Assembly: GCA_017562135.1 (NCBI GenBank)
Contig: QEYB01001436.1
Coordinates: 744,001 to 808,000 of the forward strand
Length of the DNA: 64,000 nucleotides
Direction of reading: 5' to 3'
DNA from: Dipylidium caninum
Taxonomy: Eukaryota > Platyhelminthes > Cestoda > Cyclophyllidea > Dipylidiidae
The notes beneath the pieces are model-generated. The model did not search any database and was not told where the DNA came from. It was given only the letters and a program-made list of their open reading frames with translations. Shown here one piece after another: positions 55,953 to 64,000 of the stretch (position 1 is the first letter of the stretch; every line of letters starts with the position of its first letter). The position numbers were made by a program, and so were the translations under genes.

Positions 55953-57700
55953 CAAATACTCGTGCCCATTCTCCTCCTAATACTCCAAGTCTGTCACTGA
56001 CAAAAGGTCATTTTGGTGTCCCTTGATGGCTTCCGTCACGACTACATCGAAATGGCCCTCAAAGCGAACAGGAACGTCTCCGCATTCATGCGAATTGCCA
56101 ACGAGGGCTTCCGAGGCATGAAGGTGCAAAGTGTGATGGTCTCGCTCACCTTCCCCTCCCACTACTCCCTCGCCACCGGTCGCTACCCCGAGCATCACGG
56201 CCTCGTCGGCAACACCTTCTACGATCCGATTTAAATGACAATTACATATACAAATACTCCACCAAGAATCTCGAACCCAAGTGGTTCACCATGAACAACA
56301 ACGAGCCCATCTGGCTCACCAACCAGAGGAACGGCGGCAAGAGCGGAGTGGTTGTACTGGCCGGGCAGTGACTCGCGCATGTACGGAGAAATGGAGTACG
56401 TCAACTTCGGTCTCTACAGCGGCGGTGCCCTCCATCCGATTCCGCGTGGACCGAGTGATGGACTGGATCACGAAGCCCGATATCAACTTCGTCGCCATGT
56501 ACTTCAACGAGCCCGACTCCAGTGGACACTCCTACGGTCCCGATTCGCCGCAAGTGCTGGATGCCATCGAAGAGGTGAACGACGGAATCGCGTACCTGTT
56601 TGCAGCGAATAGACGAGTCGAAGGACTTCTCGAGCCCCCCAACATCATTGTCACCAGTGACCACGGCATGACTCGTGTCAATTACACCAAGATCGTGAAC
56701 GTGTCCGCTGTCCTTCCTATGGACAAATACTTGTCTGGTGTGGACGGATCGCCGGCCACCTTGGGCGTGTGGCCTCTCAAACCCAGTCAGTTGCCCTTTC
56801 ACACTTGTTTTCTTGCGCCACTTCTCCCCATCATCATTCTCCTCTCACCTGCCTTCACCCCCTCCTCCCCGCCCCACCCGCCTTTTTTCAGATGGTCTGA
56901 GTGTGCCCGAAATGTATAGAGAAGCTGAAAACGCTTCCAACTGCGACGTGTACTTGAAGAAGGACATTCCTCCCGAGTACCACTTCCCAGGACAACCGAC
57001 GAATTGCGCCATCGTGCTCATCCCACACCTCGGCTGGATGGTTCTCACTGACCCCACTGACCCTTACAAGCCAACTCTCAGTAAGTGACGACCGAATCCG
57101 CTGGCACTCTTCTCCATCGTCCCTCGCATTGCGTGGTTGCGTCATTGCGGAGGTGTTTGCACTGCAGACGGCATGCACGGCTACAACAACTCGGAGGCGG
57201 ACATGCACCCCTTCATCGTGGCGAAGGGGCCGGGCATCGCAAAATCGGCAAACGTGGACTGGTTCCACCAGGTGGACGTCGGTACGCCCTCGTCTGCCTC
57301 CTGCTCAAGATCTACAAGCCCAACGTGGTGGACAGCGACGTGTACCGCGTTGCGCCCTTCCTCAACTACCTGCCCTCCATGGAGGTGCTCAAGCAGTTCG
57401 ACCGATACGCCAAGGGCGTGGATCCCTCAATGACCGCTTCCTTCGTCCTCGGCGGTGAGTTCTTCTCCCCCTCCTCCTCCCTCTCGGCTTCCTCCTCTGC
57501 TTCTCCTCCACCTCCCATCGGAGGCATCTCTCTATGCTTGCACGCGAGTCCCACTCTCACATTCTTCTTCTTCTTCTTCTTCTCTTCTTCTTCTTCCGTC
57601 CATTTTCATCTTGCCTTTCCATTTCCGCTTTTAGCCAACGCACTCCTCACCTTCGTCCTTCGCACTGGGCGTCCAGTTTCTTCTTCGTCGCCGCTGGTAG
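55950..57700 (+). pseudogene. ENPP: ENPP-type phosphodiesterase, subfamily B, copy 2 (disrupted)
   Basis: The exon plan equals the 50-52 kb gene: about 55,950-56,785, 56,891-57,080, 57,168-57,454 and 57,635-57,700, with AATAAA at 57,729. The signal peptide MQILVPILLLILQVCH is followed by TGA where both sister genes have TGC (Cys). A base is missing at GATCCGATTTAAATG, one is inserted before GTTGTACTGG, and others occur in exons 1, 2 and 3. All catalytic motifs are still readable in one frame or another (SLDGFRHDY, SLTFPSHY, EPDSSGHSYGPDS, TSDHGM, GMHGYNN). It is either a recent pseudogene or poorly polished consensus of an intact gene. Confidence 0.75.
57563..57598. repeat. (TTC)n microsatellite in the last intron
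   Basis: This is the counterpart of the tract in the 50-52 kb gene, interrupted once by TCTTC. Confidence 0.8.
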
Positions 57701-57739
57701 ACATTTAATCCCTCGTATTTCTCATATGAATAAATTTCG

Positions 57740-58830
57740 ACGCGTGCCTCTTCCTTTTTTCCGTCGTTTGCGGGTCTTTGCATCCTCGCGCTGGTAATTA
57801 GTGGTTTCATAACTTAAGAGAAATTAGGTAGGAACCCGTAAGCCAAAACTGTGATGCAACAGGATTAATGTTTATTTTTGATTTCAACTGTTGTCTGCCT
57901 TTATACGCAAATCATTGCATTCGAGACTGAAACCGAAGCTTTACATGCTTCATGTTGAACGTCGTTTTTAGTTCTGGGCAGAATCGCCGAGTTTGCGTTT
58001 GTGTGCTTTAGTTGGCTCGAGTTGGAGCTCCGGGATTTTCCACTTCTTTGACTTATGAGAAGTAAGGCGAGAACTACCTCCTTGACTTTGGCCCTAGGGC
58101 ATCAGACAGAATGGTTTGTTTCAGGATTAGCCAGTGCTCGAATGGTGTTTAGCGGATACATCGGCGAAAGCTGCGATCTCCCAAGAACCTCTCAAGGACT
58201 TGTTCGGTCGCGGCATGCTGCAGAACCGCTTTAGTCTCTCTGTCCCGCCTCTGGTCCGGTTGCAAGGAAGTTGCTGACCGAGTCTGTCCCGCGAACGGCT
58301 CGGTTGACTGGGAGACTCGCATTAATCGCACGTGCGTGTAATGATGTGCCGCCGAGTGGCTTTTGGCACCTTCATCGTTCCAATTTTTCACCGATGGATG
58401 CTGTCTTCCGGTCTTCTCGAAGCACGTGAGACTGGACTGGGCCTCAAAGTCGAGGCCCACAGGGCGTGTCTGCACTTTCTTGACGGGGCGGCGTCCCTTT
58501 GTAGGCTTCAGGGGTGCGTCTTCTTCTCTGCCTCCGCTGCCACTTGATGAAGCACTACGCACTTGGCAATCCACACCTCGTATCCAACTGACATACGTGT
58601 CATGTTAGAGCGGAAATGAAGACCAGCACAAAAGTCGAGGAGCAGAAAAGAATGCAACATATAGCTGCGGAAAATGGCTTCTTCGACATGTGTAAAAAGA
58701 TTTGCCCCGAAATGACGGAGAGGCGAGAGCACGCCAGACCCAAAGAAAGTCCCACCAACATTACATGAGGAAAAGACAGAAGTGAGGTTGAAACAAGTTG
58801 AGCTTATTAACGAGACACAAGGTAACAGAC
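57740..58830. other. Convergent intergenic region; no gene recognised
   Basis: It lies between two ENPP copies whose 3' ends face each other. A minus-strand frame of 141 codons at 58,149-58,574 lacks any recognisable feature. No repeat shared with the rest of the window is seen. Confidence 0.45.
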
Positions 58831-58841
58831 ATTGAGAGACA

Positions 58842-60216
58842 TCAGTGAAGAAGTGTGCCCGAGGCGTAGAGTCGGAATTTCTTGAGGAAGTCCTCGCTCG
58901 GCTGCGTCCGCAGGTACGGCAGCACACGGTCGATGAGGCCGTCGATCTTGTTCGGCTTGTCCAGGCCCAGCATCGCGCAGATGTAGGGGTAGAGGTCGAT
59001 CTGGTGGAAGCGCTGCCGCTCCGTGAAGGGCTGCACGTCGGGACCCATCGCCACCATGAAGGGATGCATGTCGGGCTCCGCGTTGTCGTAGCCGTGCATT
59101 CCGCCTGTCGAACAGAAAGAGGCAGCCAGTGCGAGGCGCTCCATCGTCACAACGTCAAGTGTCTCCGTGGAGAGATGAAGCCAACTTACCCACGTTCTTG
59201 TACTGATTTTTCTGCATGTAAATGAGCCACCCGTTGTCCGCGATGGCGTAGACAGGCGCGATTCGCGGGTTGTTCCTGTAATGATACCTCTCTGGAATAT
59301 CCTTTTTCAAGTACACCTTCATATGCTCCGACACGTTGTGAATTTTCGCATACAAATCTTCGGCGGTAAGTGAGGTGTCGTTAGGCCACAAACCGACTGT
59401 TGCTGGAGAAGTGTCTTTAATCAGACTCAAATTGGTTATATTTTTGTATAATTCGACAATTCTAGTAGTCGGGTCGGTAGCAGTCATCCCGTGGTCGGAG
59501 GAGATGACGAGGTTCACTTTCCCCTTCAACGACGGTGTCTGGTCAATGCGTTGGAGAAGGTAGGCGACTCCGTCGTTGGTCACTTCTATGGCATTCAGCA
59601 CTTCCGTAGAGTTGGGTCCGTGGTCGTGACCGCTGTGGTCGGGCTCGTCGTAGTAGAGCATGGCCAGAGTGAACTCGTCCCGCGATATCCAGTCTATGAT
59701 GCGATCCACCCGGTGACGCAGGTCGTAGTATGAGTTGAAAATGCCCGAAGTGGCGAATGCCATCTTGTTGTGCACCCTCGCCTCACTGCCCACCCACTGG
59801 AAGACACAACTTCGACCGCCGTGTCGCTCGTTCGTCAGCCACAGTGGCTCCGCGTCACCGTATTCAAACCAAACCGACTCCACATTTCGCTCGGTAGTCC
59901 GGTACTTGTATTGCCTGCGTTGTTGCGGGTCGTAGAAGTTGTTGCCCACCAAACCGTGGTTCTCCACATGCCGTCCCGTCGCCATGGCGTAGTGCGAGGG
60001 GAAGGTGAGTGTTATCATCACGTTCTGCACCTCGGCCTGGAAACCCGCCTCGCGGATCTGCTTGAAGGCGGAGATGTTCCTCTTCTGCGCCTCGGCCATG
60101 TCCAGGTAGTCGTGGCGGAAGCCGTCGAAGGAGATGAAAATGACTTTGTTCGCGCACACCGACGGGCGCACGACCGCAGTGAGGAGTAGACAGAGAGCCA
60201 CTAGCGCATATCGCAT
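58842..60216 (-). CDS. ENPP: Secreted ENPP-type phosphodiesterase, subfamily A (copy 2)
   Basis: Exons 60,216-59,190 and 59,104-58,842 join in phase 1 across an 85-nt intron to give 429 residues. I chose the start MRYALVALCLLL because it opens a signal peptide; the frame is open farther upstream, but no leader is seen there. Metal and nucleophile motifs are complete: SFDGFRHDY, TLTFPSHY, DEPDHSGHDHGPNS, SSDHGM and GMHGYDN. Against the 46 kb gene the first part, the intron and exon 2 are nearly identical, while the middle of exon 1 has diverged (for example NNFYDPQQRRQYKY versus NKFYDPDLKKSFDY). Several N-x-S/T sites suggest N-glycosylation. No membrane segment is seen. It is divergent from the 61.75 kb copy, about 1.5 kb apart. 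Confidence 0.9.
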
Positions 60217-61672
60217 CTTGCTCGCAGAAAATGCTCTCACTTTACCAGGAGACTTTTTAAATATCACACACCTGACGGCGTGCACCAACCAGTGTCTCTT
60301 CACCATGCTGCCCTGGCATTCGCCAATCCACTTCCATTTCGGCGCGGGCCCACTTGACAAACGCACTGCAGCTGTGCTCAGCCACTTACCATTTCCATCC
60401 CTCTGCTCCCCTTGCGTTGAGATTCCGGCGGAAGTGTTGCAGGGCCACTCCGTCTCCTCTCTCACCATTTTACGTATCATGCTCGTTCCATGGCGATATT
60501 AATCGTTCGTCAGATTGTAGATTTGCAGTTTCTCACGTAAGCTGTCAGGCTTCCTCAACTCTGTTTATAACGTTGCATGAAAATGCAAGCAGTTCCTAAA
60601 GCTTCCATTCAATGAACTCGAGGCTTGGAGGGCTTTGTTACAACGTCTAGGTTTATCTCTACTCCCATACTACCACGGACACGCGACCGCCCCGATGAGG
60701 GAAATTTGACACTGAAACATTTGCAAAGCAGATCCATCTCTCTCACAGCATGGAGAAGAAAACATCGCCATCTTTCCTTGCATTTAGTCTGGGCTCGGCG
60801 ATAATTTGTATCGAGACTAGGTTCAAGACAGCATGTTCCTATCCATCCCATCATTTCAATGTCCTTTGAATGACGGTAATTCACTTAACTAAGGTATAAC
60901 GGGTGGATAAGTTAACTGTTCGCAGATGACAACTGCGGACAAGTTTACAGTCCTACTGCTTCCCTTCAAAATGTATTATGTAGTCGAGATTGAACTATCG
61001 TGCTTTTTTCCTTCATTCTCCTGTTATGAGACATTCCTCCCATTTATTCCCACTCCTATCGTTGGCATCAGAAGGGAGAGTAAGACGACTTGTCGTAAGT
61101 GGTGGCTCAATTTACAAGGGTACGTTTGATAACATTGCATATAAACAAGGCATGCATATTTACAATACCAGAAGATAAATTGTTGCAAATATGGAAGTTC
61201 TCGCACTTATCACAATGTTGGAAAGCGGAGAAAGCGATAAATATACGTTACAGATAGCTTCGGCTCAAAGAATTAGGCGCCAGTTATTCAGTCACTACAC
61301 GGCGAAAGAAGAAGTAGCGTATTTAAAGAAAGAGGAGAAATTGTAGGAGTAAGTCAACAAACTTCAAAATATACAGGAGCCGCTGAGGGAAAGGCGGAGA
61401 GAATCAAAGTGAAAATGAGAAAGTATGAGGAGGAAAAGAAATGCTTAATTCAGCTGCGTGCCGCAAAGATAAGAAAATACGAATGGAATAGACGTAAGAA
61501 TTGTGAGTTGATTCCGTTTAGTAGCAAGTATAAGTAGATCGGTAAAGAGAAGTAAAAAACGATACCGTTTAGAACACAAGCTACAAACACTTGCGCAGGC
61601 TACGTCAAATTAGGCTAGAAACGCAAAATTGCGAAGTATCAAATCAGAGTTGGTGATTTGGTCGTCTCCGAT
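60217..61672. other. AT-rich divergent intergenic region
   Basis: It holds the promoters of the minus-strand subfamily A gene and the plus-strand subfamily B copy. From about 61,280 to 61,560 the plus strand is purine-rich with broken Lys/Glu/Arg-rich frames. That could be the remains of a coiled-coil coding sequence, but no open frame survives. Confidence 0.45.
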
Positions 61673-61752
61673 TGGCGCGCGCAAGGACAAAGTCAGTCCT
61701 CCCATTTAAATGCACCGAGAACACGTAGCGCACTCATTTGCACGGCATCATG
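61673..61752 (+). promoter_or_regulatory. Shared proximal promoter of plus-strand ENPP-B copies
   Basis: It is nearly identical to 55,872-55,952, including the ATTTGCA...TGCAAAT dyad around the start codon. Differences are a few single bases only. Confidence 0.5.
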
Positions 61753-63385
61753 CAAATACTCGTGCCCATTCTCCTCCTAATACTCCAAGTCTGTCACTGC
61801 CAAAAGGTCATCTTGGTGTCCCTTGATGGCTTCCGTCACGACTACATCGAAATGGCCCTCAAAGCGAATAGGAACGTCTCCGCATTCCTGCGAATTGCCA
61901 ACGAGGGCTTCCGAGGGCATGAAGGTGCAAAGTGTGATGGTCACGCTCACCTTCCCTCCCACTACTCCCTCGCCACCGGTCGCTACCCGAGCATCACGGT
62001 CTCGTGGGCAACACCTTCTACGATCCCGATTTAAATGACAATTACAATACAATATCCCACCAAGAATCTCGAACCCAAGTGGTTCACCATGAACAACAAC
62101 GAGCCCATCTGGCTCACCAACCAGAGGAACGGCGGCAAGAGCGGAGTGGTTGTACTGGCCGGCAGTGACTCGCGCCATGTACGGGGAAATGGAGTACGTC
62201 AACTTCGGTCTCTACAGCGCGGGTGCCCTCCATCCGATTCCGCGTGGACCGAGTGATGGACTGGATCACGAAGCCCGATCAACTTCGTCGCCATGTACTT
62301 CAACGAGCCCGACTCCAGTGGACACTCCTACGGTCCCGATTCGCCGCAAGTGCTGGATGCCATCGAAGAGGTGAACGACGGAATCGCGTACCTGTTGCAG
62401 CGAATAGACGAGTCGAAGGACTTTCCTCGAGCCCCCCACATCATGTCACCAGTGACCACGGCATGACTCGTGTCAATTAACACCAAAGATCGTGAACGTG
62501 TCCGCTGTCCTTCCTATGGACAAATACTTGTCTGGTGTGGACGGATCGCCGGCCACCTTTGGGCGTGTGGCCTCTCAAACCCAGTCAGTTGCCTATTTCA
62601 CACTTGTTTTCTTGCGCCACTTCTCCCCATCATCATTCTCCTCTCCACCTGCCTTCACCACCCCCTCCCCCGACCCCACACCCGCTTTTTCAGATGTTAT
62701 GAGTGTGCCCCGAAATGTACGAGAAGCTGAAAAAGCTTCCCAACTGCACGTGTACTTGAAGAAGGAGCATTCCTACCCGAGTACCACTTCCCAGGACAAC
62801 CGACGAATTGCGCCCATCAGTGCTCATCCCACACCTCGGCTGGATGGTTTCTCACTCAACCGACCCCACTGACCCTTATACAGCCAACTCTCAGTAAGTG
62901 AACGACCCGAGTCCGCTGGGCACTCTTCTCCATCGTCCCCTTCGCATTGCGTGGTTGCGTCATTGCGGAGGTGTTTTTGCACTGGCAGACGGCATGCAGG
63001 CTACAACAACTCGGAGCGGACATGCCACCCCTTCATCGTGGCGAAGGGGCCGGGCATCCGCAAGATCGGCAACGTGGACTGGTTTCCAACCAGGTGGAAC
63101 GTGTACGCCCTCGTCTGCCTCCTGCTCAAGATCTACAAGCCCAACGTGGTGGACAGCGACGTGTACCGCGTTGCGCCCTTCCTCAACTACCTGCCCTCCA
63201 TGGAGGTGCTCAAGCAGTTTCGACGATACGCCAAGGGCGTGGATCCCCTCAATTGACCGCTCCTTCGTCCTCGGCGGTGAGTTCTTCTCCCCTCCTCCTC
63301 CCTCCTCGGCTCCTTTCCTCTGCTTCTCCTCCGACCTCCCATCGGAGGCATCCTCTCTATGCTTGCACGCGAGTCCCACTCTCAC

Positions 63386-63416
<31 letters not shown>

Positions 63417-63526
63417 CCTTACTCTTCCCATTTTCATCTTGCCTTTCCATTCGCTTTTAGCCAACGCACTCCTCAACCTTCGTCCTCGCACTGGGCGTCC
63501 AGTTTCTCCTTCGTCGGCCGCTGTAG
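61750..63526 (+). pseudogene. ENPP: ENPP-type phosphodiesterase, subfamily B, copy 3 (disrupted)
   Basis: Exons correspond to about 61,750-62,583, 62,694-62,893, 62,989-63,276 and 63,461-63,526, then AATAAA at 63,574. The signal peptide is open (MQILVPILLLILQVCHCQ), unlike the 56 kb copy. Frame changes begin at CGAGGGCATGAAGG and recur every few dozen bases in all four exons. The catalytic motifs remain readable piecewise. The 3' sequence diverges from its sisters after the stop. Its lesions are mostly different from those of the 56 kb copy, so the damage arose after duplication or in sequencing. Confidence 0.75.
63389..63417. repeat. (TTC)n microsatellite in the last intron
   Basis: This is the third copy of the intron tract, with about nine TTC units. 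Confidence 0.8.
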
Positions 63527-63573
63527 ACTGTCAACCCTGTACCTGTGCCTATGTCGAAATTGACCATCTGACT

Positions 63574-63579
63574 AATAAA
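63574..63579 (+). terminator. Polyadenylation signal AATAAA of ENPP-B copy 3
   Basis: AATAAA lies 48 bp after the predicted stop. Its flank differs from the CATATGAATAAATT of the two sister genes. Confidence 0.5.
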
Positions 63580-63589
63580 TTTCTTTAAA

Positions 63590-64000
63590 GTCCCTTTTTT
63601 CTGACCTCTGCCTTCTTTCCACCTTGGACTTTGCGTCCTGTCGCAGCATTTTCACCCCTCGATTACCTCGTGACGAGCTCAACCAGCGACTAAAATTTGT
63701 CGGCGCTTAAATACTTTTCCCCGGTGAACCCTGTTTGTCCTTAAAATTGCGCCTTTCATTCGGGTTAGTGTTACCACACCAAGCCAAGTGGCAATTCAGC
63801 TTGTCACGGCCACAGAACCACTACGTAAGCGCCTAGAGCGGTTCCTGACAAACTGTCCACAACGGCCTCGGCAGATGTGCCTTTCGATCGCAACTACCCA
63901 CTAAACGTTTGTCTCTACCTCCGAATCGCTCCCGCTTGAAAGTAAGCCCTCACCATTACCAAACTCGCCTTTTCGCCACCAACCACGTTCCCTACGCACA
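63590..64000. other. No gene recognised
   Basis: This is the right end of the window. I see no coding frame of note and no repeat shared with the rest. Confidence 0.4.

Noticed and set aside
1..64000. CRISPR arrays, operons, ribosome binding sites or a viral integrate
   Set aside because: The window is eukaryotic. The direct repeats are large duplications and microsatellites without spacers of uniform size, and no polymerase, integrase, capsid or transposase domain was seen.

Overview
This is eukaryotic nuclear DNA. Introns are very short (76-86 nt) with GT-AG borders, polyadenylation signals follow genes on both strands, TATA promoters are recognisable, and there are no bacterial features. 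The gene content is an LSM14 RNA-binding protein, a clustered set of secreted single-domain Kunitz proteins, an RBM12-type multi-RRM protein, and a cluster of secreted or membrane ENPP phosphodiesterases. With the compact introns, this fits a parasitic flatworm best, probably a tapeworm. That assignment is an inference from family content, not from a species marker.

Layout. 1-1.5 kb: the 3' half of an LSM14 gene (+). 1.4-33.1 kb: a Kunitz gene array built from tandem and inverted duplications. The array repeats with a period of about 9-10 kb; units start near 12.77, 20.95 and 30.88 kb. The last two units begin with captured, truncated copies of the LSM14 3' end. Each full unit carries K1 (-), K2 (-), K3 (-) and a plus-strand K4 relic. 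Large inverted-repeat arms bracket K2 and K3. A separate two-domain Kunitz gene (+) lies at 2.9-4.27 kb. Several orphan Kunitz-like fragments lie between 6.7 and 19.1 kb. A 16-bp palindrome (GTCACRTATAYGTGAC) recurs throughout this half of the window. 33.5-35.8 kb: an intact single-exon RBM12 homologue. 35.8-45.9 kb: a gene-poor stretch. 46-63.6 kb: five full-length ENPP-family copies plus one fragment, in alternating orientation and two subfamilies. Subfamily A has two exons (45.98 and 58.84 kb). Subfamily B has four exons and a C-terminal membrane segment (50.13, 55.95 and 61.75 kb). A foldback repeat lies at 52.1-53.9 kb.

Reading quality differs sharply between paralogous copies. LSM14 (apart from one indel), RBM12 and three ENPP genes read cleanly with consistent intron phases. 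The Kunitz unit at 21-30 kb and the ENPP copies at 56 and 62 kb carry a single-base indel every few tens of bases against their sisters. They may be true pseudogenes, but unpolished long-read consensus or misplaced haplotypic duplication would look the same, so I call their reading frames unreliable rather than dead.

Functionally the window pairs two housekeeping RNA-binding genes with two families of secreted, probably host- or environment-facing proteins. None of the Kunitz domains I could read has Lys or Arg at P1, and some carry an extra cysteine at the position of BPTI Tyr35, so they are unlikely to be classical trypsin inhibitors.
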